From: Megamerina dolium
Taxonomy: Eukaryota > Arthropoda > Insecta > Diptera > Megamerinidae
Assembly: GCA_963854835.1 (NCBI GenBank)
Contig: OY978527.1
Coordinates: 33,129,047 to 33,193,046, forward strand
Direction: 5' to 3'
Length of the DNA: 64,000 nucleotides
Notes under the pieces: generated by a model
What the model saw: the letters and a program-made list of their open reading frames with translations, nothing else
What the model was told of the DNA's origin: nothing
The model's database searches: none
In this document: piece after piece, positions 1-10,870 of the stretch
Layout of the letters: each line of letters opens with the position of its first letter
How positions within the stretch are numbered: position 1 is the stretch's first letter
Translations under genes and position numbers: made by a program

Positions 1-735
1 ACCACGGATGATGAATTGTTAGAACAGGAATAATAAGGGACTTGTAGAGTGTGATTTTCGATCTTCGAGAGAGGGTTCGACTACTCAATTGCTTACTCAC
101 TCCAATGTAACACCTGTTAGCAAGAGTTATCCTACGAATGATTTCCAGGCTGACGTCATTACAGTTATTGATGCTGGTTCCTAGATAGATGAAGTCTTTT
201 ACCACCTCGAAAGTGTAATTGTCAACAGTGACGAGTTGTGCAAGACGCAGGGACTCTTTGTTTGTAGACACTAGGTACTTCGTCTTGCCCTCGTTCACCG
301 TAAGACCCATTCGACGTGACTCTTGAGTTGATACCCTCTTGTTGAGTTGATACCGATTATGTCAATATCGTCGGCATACGCTAACAGCATAACACTTTTG
401 TTGAAGATAGTGCCATTATGTCGTAGATCAGCAGCTCGTATTATTTTCTCCATAATAAGATTGAAGAAGTCGCACGATAACGAATCTTGTCTGAAACCCC
501 GTTCCGTATTAAACGGAGGGGAGATGTCCTTCCCAATTTCCACTGCACACCGAGAGTTAAGCAGTGTCATTCTGCAAAGTCGAATGAGTTTTGCAGGCAT
601 ACCAAATTCAGACATAATTGTGTAAAGGTAATCCCTCATCCGGCTGTCAAAAGCGGCTTTATAATCGACGATAGGTGATGTGTATCCATCTGTTTTTCTT
701 GGGTCTGAGTTATATTTGCCTGAAATATTTACCAA
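1..735 (-). pseudogene. LINE reverse transcriptase remnant (non-LTR retrotransposon)
   Basis: The minus strand encodes the palm and C-terminal part of a non-LTR reverse transcriptase. Positions 735-295 carry the VDYKAAFDS motif (domain A), a GFRQ..LSCDFFN motif, and the catalytic YADDIDIIG motif at about 378-352. The homology continues towards position 1 in another frame with NEGKTKYLVST and YLGTSI-like motifs. The frame breaks just after the catalytic motif, where a 13-bp sequence is present twice (323-335 and 342-354). The endonuclease half is absent, and the window edge cuts the 3' end. This is a dead copy; the clade (RTE/Jockey-like) is inferred from motif style only. Confidence 0.85.
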
Positions 736-3671
736 AATACGACTCTAATTTTCTGTTTTATAAATACTACTTATATTAATATACTACATATATTATTTCG
801 ATGATATAAGAAAGACTATTACAAGCAGATGACTAGGTTTTCTTTGTGGGTTTTAGGAAACAAATGTTTATTTCAATATTACCAATTCTTTTCGTCGTTG
901 TCACTTAAGAAGCTTCCTCAGCAGACCGCGGTACAAATATAGAGAGCCTAGTGCAGAAGTTTAGTTATATCAAAATTCTTGCAAAAACGTCTAAACACGC
1001 ACAGAGTACTTATCATACATTCAGTGGCTCAAAATTTCCAATATTTATATCAACGTCTATAACTCTATAGTTTATATTATACGAGCATTTCGAAATATTA
1101 TACAAAGATGAGATCTGATATGATAAGATATGAATATTGTCAATCTATTTGAAATTTTAATGTATGGAATGTTACATTGAATGAGTGTGAATGTTGATAT
1201 TAATGATATAATGAAAGTAATTATAAATACCATTCATCGAAAGAAAGTGGTATGCATTTAATATGGTTATATAAGTAATAACCACTCTTACATTGAATTT
1301 TATCGACTGGGTAAGCATATGTAAGCTCAAAAATACCTGCATGCATGTTTATTACGAGCACTTACTTATATTATCTACTCAATAACATTGCAATGCTCAA
1401 TATACATACATAAATACACTATGCCAATGCAATTGAGATGTTTAATTAAATTTCTGAAATTAAAATGCTTTGTTTATTTAAATTAAAAAATCTCATAAAA
1501 TAATAACAAGCAATTGGTTGGGCAACTCAAATCAACCATTACGTATATCAACATATGTTCATATGTGCACACATAAAAACGAAAACGAAAAAAAAAAAAA
1601 ATGCAGAAGAGTGTCACTATACTGTGCTGATATAGTACCAATACAATTACAGGATAAAATTGTATGTGCCTTAGCACGGTTCTTAGATCTCTGATGGAAT
1701 TATGCATGGTTTGGTTTTTACAGGACATGACATTATTTTTTCCCTTGTAGCATCCATGACCCATTGCTATAATATTGTACAAACATATTGCATTTAAGAC
1801 ATTAGACTCAAAGTTTACATACCCAGAATGTGTTTCAGACACAAAGTCGCTAGGCAAGGAACACTCTTATGTATGGAGTACGAATGGCGGTGCATTCATG
1901 ATGAAGCATTGATGTTGAACGAAAATTGTTGCAGAAAAATAAAAAACATAAATGGGCTTTCAGTCGGTCTAGTCCAACGTATTTATACCCTCTATCCGTA
2001 GAGGGGTCTTTGGGAGGTACATAAATCGTTTTTAGATCACGCCTTTCATTTGTGAACTAACTGATGCACTTTTGAATATAAATAATCGTATGGGAGGTGA
2101 ATAAAATAACAACCAGAGTTCTTCAATGGAAACTTCTAAAGGTGAAGCCAAGTTATTCGCGTAATAATAACCAAGGCATTTTTTTCTTTTGATGTAACGT
2201 GCCTTTCGGGTGCATACCAGATGTGTGATTGTGGCCTGGATTTATTCTATGAGGGCCTATGAAGCAGTGGTCTATGATCGAACCTATAATGATAAAGATG
2301 GCTGATGTGTTTTCACCGAAGCTTCTTGCAAGTAGTTACCAATAACTATATACCCTTGCATTTGGCTGACGGTTATACAAACAGGACAACATGCCATCGA
2401 AGTTTGTACAATCAATGCAATATTGTGTGTACTTGTATCTCCCTTGAAATTTGGTTTAAAATCGAAAAATGAAAGAAATATGACATTTTTGGTGTTTTTT
2501 TTACTATTGTTATTTGTGCTGGTGTTGTTGTTAAAGGTGTTAAAATGCTGCACTGAATATACTAAAAATAAAGCTATATTTGTATGCGCTATTATTGTAT
2601 AAATGGCAAATGCAAATTGCTGTGGCTATGTTAAACTGACTTTTTAAAATTTCATAAGCAAGCAATAATTTTATGGCGAAGTTTATCACAAAATGGAACT
2701 ATGGTATAAATGTGAAAAATAAATTAATTAATTGAACTGCTCTTTTTGTGTTCTTTGTGTGTTCCACAAACTATTTTTTAAAAATGTTTTTCACTCTAAG
2801 CTATGAAACTGTGTGTCAGGATAATTCTCAAGACTATAGTTGACAATATTTTCATAGCAGTTTGACTTTTCAATTTGATTGCTTTAATTGAAATTCATAG
2901 TGAGACAAGAGATTTAATTTTTGACCCATACAATTTTTATTCATTATTCATCATCATCATCAATGCCGTTACTGCTGGATGGTGTGAATGGATGGAATAT
3001 GAATGAATAAATAAATGGAATTGCTTTTGGTTTCTCTCTATATCTCTCTCTCTCTATCTACTTGTGTCTTTTTGTGTTAGTTGCTGTTGTTTTATTCAAC
3101 TTATTTTGTAAACTATCATTTAGTTCGTAAATTTAACATATCGATTTAAAAAGCAATTAATGTTGTTAACTGACAGTTGTATGAGCGTGTGTGTGTGTGT
3201 GTGCGAGTGTATACAAGTTGTCTATTGTTAGTAGCACCTGTATGCATATTCTGAAGCTCCTCTTGGCTTCTACAATAATCATACGAAATTATGAATTCAT
3301 TTATAGCAGTTGAAGGGGTCTTTATGTCAACAATTAAATTTGTGTGTGAATCTTTTTACAATGATTCATCATCGATATTGTTCTTACATATAGGTTAATA
3401 TATCAGAAAGTTTTTTTGGACAATGCCCTTTATTGTAAACTGAATTGTTGTTTTCAGTGTAGGCCTTAGATTAATCTTTATAGCAGATTTTAACAACGCA
3501 CCTCAAGCGAGGTACTAGAAGTGGCATTTTGTCCCTAAAAATAGATTACTTAAGGCGTTATAGATTTCCAAGTAAGCGGTAAATGCACTATAGTGGTGTA
3601 CACTCTCACCAGGATACCACACTGTTATTAGGGAATCAGTACAAAATCTTCTTAATACTTATTATTGTAAA
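736..3671. other. AT-rich non-coding stretch
   Basis: I see no credible gene. The open frames here are short, low in complexity and lack recognisable domains. The stretch contains a T/A-rich tract near 1590, a CT-rich tract at about 3032-3058 and a (TG)n run at about 3187-3204. Around 1955-2015 there is a short sequence (cagtcggtc..., then a TATACCCT-like hairpin) that resembles the start of the long repeat family annotated at 35777 and 63575, so it is probably a relic of it. Confidence 0.5.
3187..3204. repeat. (TG)n microsatellite
   Basis: This is a short run of TG dinucleotides, and nothing else can be said of it. Confidence 0.8.
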
Positions 3672-3740
3672 GGGTTATCCATTTCGCGGTTTCAAAAGTA
3701 TAGGGCATCTATACTTTTGAAACCGCGAAATGGATAACCC
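3672..3740. repeat. Perfect 31-bp inverted repeat, 7-nt spacer
   Basis: Positions 3672-3702 are the exact reverse complement of 3710-3740, separated by GGGCATC. The right arm lies directly in front of the DD41D transposase remnant, 83 bp before its ATG at 3823, so it is probably that element's 5' terminal inverted repeat. The left arm would then be the end of a second copy facing the other way, or an inverted duplication of the same end. Both arms end in TATA next to the spacer, which fits the TA target preference of mariners. Confidence 0.8.
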
Positions 3741-3822
3741 GACATCGACATTCGACATCTGTCAAACTGAGTTGTTAAAACAATTTCTTTCTTTTTCAGT
3801 TCAAATTCTGACATTTGCGAAA

Positions 3823-4690
3823 ATGGATCGCTTAACTATCGCACAACGCATTAAATTGTAAAAACCTATTACAAAAATGGTGATTCTGCCACAGCCACAT
3901 ATCGTGCTTTAAGAGGAGATTATGGTTTACATAATCGTCCAACTACGCAAGCAATTGGCAAAATTGTGAAGAAATATGAAGAGACTGGATCGGTTACAGA
4001 TATTGTAAGGCCTGTGCATCATCGTTTCGCTCGTACCACCGAAAATATCGCTGCTGTAAGTGAAAGTGTTGCCGAAGACCGAATGTGTCGATTCCTCGTC
4101 GTTCTCAGGAATTAGGACTGTCTTACGGCACATTATGGCGTATTTTGCATTTGGATCTACACCTACATCCATATAAAATCCAGCTCACACAACAACTGAA
4201 GCCAGCTGACCATTCACAACGTCGTAGATACGTCGAATGGGTGCTTGAACAACAGGCGGTGGACGGCGATTTTTCGAACAAAATTTTCTTCAGCGACGAA
4301 GCACATTTCTCACTCGGTGGGTATGTTAACAAACAAAATTGTCATATTTGGGGTTCTGAGAATCCTCAAGTAATTGAAGAGAGGCCACTACATCCACAAA
4401 AAGTCACTGCTTGGTGCGCTCTTTGGTCCGGAGGTGTGATTGGACCTTACTTCTTCGAAAACGACGATGGAACGACTGTCACCGTCAATTCGGAGCGTTA
4501 TGGTCATACGATAACCGACTTTTTTTTGCCTGCTATTGAAGAATACGACTTAGAGAATATGTGGTTTCAACAAGACGGTGCCACATGCCACACAACTCGA
4601 GCGAATATGGCTTTATTGCAAGAGAAATTTTCTGATCATGCGATTTGACACCGCTTGACTTATTTATCACTTATTTTTTCAGATATTAAC
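3823..4690 (+). pseudogene. Mariner DD41D (rosa-like) transposase, broken
   Basis: This is a remnant of a Tc1/mariner transposase, which cuts and reinserts DNA at TA sites. The N-terminus starts MDRLTIAQRI at 3823 and continues through a helix-turn-helix region. The long open part (4085-4648) holds the first catalytic Asp in FFSDEAHF and the second in WFQQDGATCH. Frameshifts lie near 3858 and near 4083. After SDHAI at 4648 about 40 bases are missing, and the sequence resumes as DLTPLD in another frame, so the third acidic region is displaced. In the second copy (44108-45222) the spacing fits DD41D, the type first described in Ceratitis rosa. The 3' terminal repeat was not found. It is not functional. 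Confidence 0.85.
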
Positions 4691-5055
4691 CTTCATATGA
4701 GGAGAAAGTGTGAAAAATTCCTTCAAACTGCAGAGCGCGATATTTCGAAAACGGATGTATTCGATTCGAAAAATGTTTGCCATTCATCTCCAATTGAAGC
4801 ATACTTAACCAAAATATTGGCCCATTGCAATTGCAATTGCCGTGCAATTTAGGTATAAATGTCATCATTTACATGTCCGGTTCTTGGAAACTCAAAGTTC
4901 GGCACAATTTTGTCTGACTGTGTAAGTATTGATAAAGTGCACCCTGCTGCTACAATCTTATGCATTTTAGGCTACTACTCTCAAATCGATATTTATGTAG
5001 GCTTTAGTGCTTCTCTGCTTTTTAATTGTTGCATGTTTGTGCCGCAACTCAAGGT
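4691..5055. other. Possible 3' part of the DD41D mariner, then unassigned sequence
   Basis: Translation of 4690-4840 gives a charged stretch that could be the decayed transposase C-terminus, but I cannot align it with confidence. I see nothing recognisable between about 4860 and 5055. Confidence 0.3.
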
Positions 5056-5232
5056 TTAGTGCGTAAGTCGTAGATTGTGGGTTTGCTTCCTAGCCGAAAC
5101 ATAACTTTGATATCGCACGACGCCCATCTGTCAGCAAGCAATTGGCAATTATTGCGATAGTAACAATTTACCATGGAAAAGTTTCTAAAGAGTTCTGTGA
5201 CGAAGCTTAGAAAAAGTCAACATAGTACTGAA
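5056..5232 (+). repeat. tRNA-derived SINE, degraded copy
   Basis: The tRNA-like head is worn (tttagtgcg...tgtgggttt). The body matches the other copies well, with the characteristic caagcaattggcaatt segment and the atggaaaag..ttctgtgac segment. The 3' part is missing. Its orientation is opposite to the clean copy that starts 130 bp downstream. Confidence 0.7.
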
Positions 5233-5346
5233 AGAGAAGATCGGTGGTATCATAATAGAGATCCACAATAATTGTCGATGTCTATGTTTGAAGTCATCTC
5301 AAGTACCCAGAAATAAACTACAAAATTACTGCAGTGGTGCAGAATA

Positions 5347-6381
5347 TTGGTTGTGTGATTTAAAAAAAAAAAATAAATATGTGGCACTTAAAGCCCCAAA
5401 GGGCTCATTGGCCGAGCTTCTCTTCCATTACTGTTGTGCTTCTTAAATTTGGACAGTATTAGAAGGGACCTACTTATTTTATCCGGTTCCGAACGGCAGA
5501 ACACTTGTGACATCACTTTTTCTGAGCTTTGTCACAGAATTCTTTTAGAAGCTTTTTCATGGGAAGTTGTTACTGTCGGAAGAATTGCCAATTGCTTGCC
5601 GACAGGTGGGTACCATTCGAAAGAAAAATCTTATCGATATTAAATTTGTTATGCATCAGCCGGGGATTGAACCATGACCTGCAGATCAGAAGGCGAACAC
5701 ACTAACCACTGAGCTACGGCACCCACTGTGTTGTGTGAATTAGTAACCGAAATTGTCCGAAATGTTATTTTAAATGTCTATTCACTTGCTGTCAAAATCA
5801 GTCAGAAGATTTCAATTTGGTTGTGCGCATTGAATTGCCAAAAAACAGCATTTGCGGGAAGTTTTGTTAAGTTACTTTTTGGCTACAGCTCTCTATCCAT
5901 TACACAGTATAAGGAGTGGTTAGTGCGCTTCAACAACGGTGATTTCTATATCAAAGACAAAGAACGCTCTGGACAGTCGAAGAAGTTTGAAGATGAGATT
6001 TTGGCGACATTACCAAGATCTGGTCGAACCATTACGGGAGACCTGTACGGACAACAATTGATGCGGTTGAATAGATCAATGATCGAAAAACAGCAGGAAT
6101 ATGCGACCAGACGTGAGTCGGTAATTTTTCATGCTGACAATGAACAGCCACAAATTGCTTTTTCGGTCAAAAACTATCTTGCAAATAGCGGATGGGGAGT
6201 CGGAATCGAAAATTGGTTCGATTCAAAGTTCTTTTGTTTGGGATGGAATCCATAAATTGCCGGATTGATGGCTCACTGTTTCTGATGGACAATACTTTGA
6301 ATGACGTGTTTTTTACAGAATTCATGAAAATAAATGTTTTTTGAACACTAAAAAAGCACGTATACTAATTCGCACACCCAA
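5347..6381 (+). mobile_element. Mariner (DD34D, cecropia/mauritiana-like), with nested SINE
   Basis: Terminal repeats read TTGG.TGTGTGA at 5347 and, inverted, CGCACACCCAA ending at 6381; a TA dinucleotide flanks each side (5345-5346 and 6382-6383). The related element at 50493-51352 has the same end. A SINE (5361-5728) sits inside the left terminal repeat. The transposase frame 5728-6255 contains a KDKERSGQ.KKFED N-terminal motif, then jumps to a C-terminal segment (SMIEKQQEYATRRESVIFHADNE), so the middle with the first catalytic Asp is deleted. The catalytic DNARPH motif is altered to DNEQPQ. It is a non-autonomous relic. Confidence 0.85.
5361..5728 (-). repeat. tRNA-derived SINE, full-length (copy A)
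   Basis: On the minus strand this begins with a tRNA-like head that has an A box (TAGCTCAGTGG) and a B box (GGTTCAATCC), both internal RNA polymerase III promoter elements. A unique body of about 290 bp follows, then an A/T-rich tail after GTGCCACATATTTATTT. Its target duplication, about ttgtgtga.t (5351-5360 and 5731-5740, one mismatch), belongs to the terminal repeat of the surrounding mariner. SINEs encode no protein and depend on a LINE for mobility. The family name is unknown to me. Confidence 0.88.
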
Positions 6382-6383
6382 TA

Positions 6384-6690
6384 TATAAAATATATGGCAT
6401 CATTTCCACCGCAAATAAATTAAATGCAATAAATTTCAAGATAACTGAAGAATATATTGGGACTTTACTTTTCGCCGGGTTACCTACTGAGTATCGACTA
6501 ATTATTTTGGTACTGCAGAGCTGCGGCGTGAAGATCACGGGAGACTTTTACGTTTACAGATTTTTACAAGATGTCCGCGATGATTTTAAAAATGATGAAT
6601 CGCCTTTTTATAGTTAATATGAAAAATATGGGGTGCAATGGCATCGATCATATAACAAAATTTATTTTATTCATTTAAAATATGTAACGA
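6384..6690. other. Unassigned AT-rich spacer
   Basis: I see no gene. A segment at about 6530-6570 (tgaagatcacgggagactttta) faintly resembles the ITGDLY region of mariner transposases, but it is too short to call. Confidence 0.3.
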
Positions 6691-6699
6691 AGTAATTAT

Positions 6700-7055
6700 G
6701 GATACTTCGTATATACCAGGTGCAGAAAGAAAATATGAAATTATCGGTAACACAGATTTAGCTAAAGATTATTATGAACGAACATTTTGTATCTAAAAAT
6801 CATAATTTGCGGAAAGTTTATTGTATTATTTTTTTTAAATAAAATGCTGCTGATGTGCATCGAATGCTTATCGAAGCTTATGGTGGCCATGTTCTTTCAA
6901 AACACCGAAAGAGTTTGAAGACACAGAATGGCGAGCTTTGTTGGAAGAAGATGACATTTTAAGTCAACAACACAAGGCAGAAATGTCAAATGTTACACCT
7001 AAAAATGTTCCACACACAACGATCGCTACTAAGCGACCCAAGAAGAATTAAATCG
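6700..7055 (+). pseudogene. Mariner transposase N-terminal fragment
   Basis: Plus-strand translation across frames gives a Mos1-type helix-turn-helix (AADVHRMLIEAYGGHVLS), then TPKEFEDTEWRALLEEDDILSQQ and a NVTPK segment. These correspond to the N-terminal DNA-binding half of a DD34D mariner transposase. There is an internal deletion between the two helix-turn-helix parts, and the catalytic domain is absent. The sequence differs from the mariner at 5347-6381, so it is a separate insertion. The left end may be near the ta/ccaggtgcag sequence at about 6716. Confidence 0.7.
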
Positions 7056-9262
7056 ACAGTTGGCCTCTGCTTGTCGTAGTGTGGGGACACATCTCCATAT
7101 TGGAACAGAAAAATACCAACTTAGCACACATGACTGAATCGCAGAGTGTCGATTCGGTACCAATCGGCGCTGGCGGTAAACTCCGTAGGACCCAGGCATT
7201 AACAACTAATACCAACTAACCACTAACACTATCATCTTCAATAAAATGCACGATCCAAGGTGATGTGAAAGCCATGAAGGATTTGGCAATGAGGGTCTAG
7301 CTGTTCGGGGTACGAGTAGTCGTGCAGCGCAAAACCTGGGGCAATCAAAGCCTTCCTAAATTTTGTTTAATATATATATATATAAATAATCGATGTATGA
7401 AATAATATAATATATAAGTGAAATATATAATATAAGAAATAACTGAATAGAATAATAACATAAATAAACGAAATTTGAACTGAATCCTTGCACTACCGAG
7501 CTTAACCGGTAGATAATATTATGAGTATATTTTATTCGGTTTTGTATGTATATTGAAAAAAGACCTAAAGAAACGGAATATAATAAATGGCATAAGTAAT
7601 TTGTTACTCTTTAATCTAATCATGTCTTTTCACCCCTACCTGGTCGAGTGGTTGACCATCGATATCATCATCCATGATTCCGGCGCTTGGGGAATTGTTC
7701 GTATCTTCGCCACATATAGTATCTCTATCTCCTAATATTTGCATCATTTTAGATCTTTTTCTTCTTCTTCTTTTTCCCTTGTACCGATGCTCAATAACTC
7801 ATGTTGCGCTTGTTCACAAGGTTTATCAATAGGCTGTATTTTTCGTGAGGTAACGTCGCGAAACTACTCTTCTCTGCGAAACCTATTGCTAATCATTCGA
7901 AGGTTCATAATAATCTATTACCTTCTCGTCAACAGTAGTCATGTGCTTTGATAAATGTGCCAATCGAGCTTTTTTATTATCTAGTTGAGTTGGAAGATGT
8001 TATACTTGAACAGATGGGAAGTTCGAATAATAAACTCATACCGATGGTGATTGCAGCTGACTGACGTAAAACTTTCTAGGTACAGAACTCCGTTTATTGT
8101 TTGCTGCATATAAGTGTGTGGCAAGCATGTAGTGATCCGTGCTGCAATTCGAAAATATGGCTTTCGTCAGACTCTTCGTGTTCAGTTTAGTTTCGCGTTC
8201 ACTGGTCTGGATATCACAACGTCATCGAGGCGCTATATAGCCGCATTGTTCTTCTCGCATGGCGGAACATGGCTACAGATGTGTGAATGTACAGATGGCT
8301 ACACTATGTGTCGCAGTATCTTCTGAAAGCAGTGATATCGAGCATATAAAAATCAGAAGAGGAGACTCCGTATACGAAGCACTTTGCTATTTAGTGCAAT
8401 ATATAAATAAATTAAAAAAATATATTTCCATGGCTATTTTGGCCGCGTCATTCAAAGGGTTAATATATGCGTGTGCGTGTCTGTTAATGCCAACTCTACT
8501 TTTGGTAAGTGCTTATTATGCATATAATGTCATAATTATAGATAATATAATTTGTAATTCTTTAATAAAAATGTTGAACAATTGTTTGCTTAGAACTCAT
8601 TGACACGAAAGTGCACCTATGAACATCGAATACCATTTCTCAAGTATTCATATTATCGTATACCTAAAGTGTTAAACCAATGTTATTTATCAAATTATTT
8701 AATCACATAAGTATAGGTAAACCACAAAATCTATATATAGCATATACACACACACACAAAAGCCCTCAGTGATTGTATATAATAACAACAAAAGAACGAC
8801 AACAACAATAATAATAATAATAATAATAACCAAAATAACCACTACGAGCATAAAACAAATTTAAGAACCCTTTTTTGGAGCACACACACACACACACGTT
8901 CGCATACATCTACATGTATTCTTATTGAAATTTCACATGGCCAATCAAAGTGAAATCTGTCAATTTGAATGGAAACAAACTGGATGTGTATGCTCTAATG
9001 ATTAGTCGGTTGGATAGTTATTGGTATTTAGTATGAATGGTATGATGTGTACCATCCATACTTGTGCATACGTAAAATAGAAAAACCAAAATCATAATCA
9101 CACAAAATGCTCAGAAAAGCGGAAATGAACATATGCCACATGTTGGACATGTTTTGTGGTACGTACTGTTGGTGAAAGGAAGGGCGCCATACTTACTCAT
9201 GCTCGTGCTTTTTAAGAGTAGCTGAAGTATATGACGATGAAGTTGAAGTGCCATTCTCTTTG
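7056..9262. other. Non-coding stretch with simple repeats
   Basis: I recognise no gene. Features seen are (TA)n at about 7370-7384, (ATA)n at about 8807-8829, and (AC)n runs at 8746-8758 and 8880-8897. The segment 8040-8400 has a TATAAAAA box at about 8345 followed by a purine-rich start-like sequence and could be a solo long terminal repeat, but no matching second copy or flanking duplication was found, so I do not annotate it as one. Confidence 0.4.
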
Positions 9263-9330
9263 ATATAAAATATATATTGTACATAACTGAGATTGCCACT
9301 CATACACTTCAGTTGTCCGTGAAAGTGTTC
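9263..9330 (+). promoter_or_regulatory. Candidate RNA polymerase II core promoter
   Basis: A TATA box (gatataaaat) at about 9263-9272 is followed by an arthropod initiator-like TTCAGTTG at about 9306-9313 and a GTGAAAGTGTTC segment typical of fly 5' untranslated regions. The TATA-to-initiator distance is about 45 bp rather than the usual 30, which weakens the call. No coding exon follows within several hundred bases. This would be the promoter of a gene whose coding exons lie elsewhere, or a chance match. Confidence 0.25.
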
Positions 9331-9700
9331 TGTGTCAGTGCAGTCAGTATTCACTTCAACCCATTTCATTTAGAGAGCTAGTCGACAGGATCTAACCTTG
9401 GGCCGATTCACAAGATTGAGTGCTCAAAATTCAGTCCTTCACTATAAGTAAAATTATGTGTATGTACTGCTATAATCAGTACAGTAACGTTCTAGTAACT
9501 TAGAAATGCTCAGCATACACAAATTCTTTTGGATATTGAATTTAATATAAATAAAAAAGAAGTTCAACAACAACAAGAAGAAAACGAAAATTTAAATGAA
9601 ACTAAATGAAACTATATAGAAATAAATAACAAAGATAAAACTTCTAATTTTATTTTATCTCTTACTTTAATTTCCAAATTAATTATAATATAGTAATATA

Positions 9701-10870
9701 ATGGGAGTATAAATAGGCTAGATTAGGTTATGTGGCTGCCCTCTCTTTGAGAGGACACACTTAGTCCAGAAAGGCCCATTGTGATACCATCAAGCTTCTC
9801 TTCCAATATTGTTGTGCATGTTAAATTTGGACAGCATTAGAAGGGACGTACTTATAATAGCCGGCTCCGAACGGTAGAAATCTTGTGACATCACTTCAAC
9901 TTAGCTTTGTCACAGAGCTCTTTTAAGAAGCCGGAAAAATTGCCAATTCTTGCCGGTAGGTGGGCACCATGCTTCAGCGGGATTGAACCCACGACCTACA
10001 GATCAGAAGGTCAACTCATTAACCACTGAGCTACGGCACCCACACAAGAGTATAAATAAGTTCATGCGGTTTATTTTCGAAAATTGTAATTTTATTGTGA
10101 AAAATTGGTTATACATTCAATGTTCAAAGTATAGTCCGCCGCGAGCCTGTACTTTTTCCCTTCTTTCTTCCAGCATATGGATTCCGCGTCAGAAGAAGTC
10201 GACATGTTTTGAGGCAAGCCATGAATCGACCCAATTTTTGGCTTCTTCGTAAGAATGGAAGGGCTGTTCTTCCAGACAGTGTGGCATCGATCGGAGCAAA
10301 TGGTATTCAGAATGAGAAAGACTTCCCATTTGAGGGTTTCTAAGCACGTTTTAACTGACGCCGCAACATATGGCGAGCGTTATCATGTTGCAAAACAACT
10401 TTGTCCTATATATCGGCGAATTGCGGCCGTTTTTCTCGCAATGCTCGGCTCAAATGCATCAATTGTTGTCAGTACAGGTCCCCTGTGATCGTATAACCCT
10501 ATCTAAACAGCTCATAATACACCACACCGAGCAGGTCCCACCAATTACACAGCATGATATTCTCGCCATGAATATTCGTATTGGCCGTCAAAGATGAGTC
10601 ATGGCCAGAGTTTCCATACGTTGCCCGACGTTTTGGATTGTCGTAATGGACACACATTTCATCACTAGTCACAATTCGATGCAAAACCGCATTTCTTTTT
10701 TGCCGTTGGAGTGTTCACACGTGAAAAAACGACGCTCGACGTCTCTTGGCTTCAGTTAATACGGCATCCAATTTCCTACTTTTCGGATCATTCCCATTGC
10801 GTTTAAACGATGGCAAATAGTGGGCTGAGTGACTCCAAGTGTCTTGGCGAGTTCATTTGTATGTGGGAGC
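9701..10870 (-). mobile_element. Mariner DD34D, minus strand, with nested SINE
   Basis: The terminal repeat (gggagtataaata...agttcatgcgg) is split by a SINE at 9716-10047 and matches the end of the copy at 39301. The minus-strand frame 10684-10499 reads RIVTSDEMCVHYDNPKRR (first catalytic Asp), then HGENIMLCNWWDLLGVVYYEL, the conserved mariner core. Upstream segments KKEMRFC and NELAKTLGVTQP lie in other frames out to about 10870, where homology stops before the N-terminus. Towards 10250-10480 the C-terminal catalytic parts are frameshifted. This is a dead, 5'-truncated copy. Confidence 0.85.
9716..10047 (-). repeat. tRNA-derived SINE inserted in mariner terminal repeat (copy B)
   Basis: The insert is flanked by a perfect 11-bp target duplication GAGTATAAATA (9705-9715 and 10048-10058), which is mariner terminal-repeat sequence. 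The tRNA-like head (about 9978-10043, minus strand) and body agree with the other copies. The 3' end differs: instead of the usual GCCACATATTTATTT tail it ends in a segment with a ctgccctctctttgagagg hairpin and ggctagattaggttatgtgg, suggesting a subfamily or a 3' end borrowed from another retroelement. Confidence 0.9.

Noticed and set aside
8040..8420. Solo long terminal repeat with a TATAAAAA promoter
   Set aside because: No TG..CA borders, no target duplication and no second copy could be found.
8114..8603. Two overlapping plus-strand frames (70 and 114 codons)
   Set aside because: Neither has a domain, and they overlap in different frames across AT-rich sequence.
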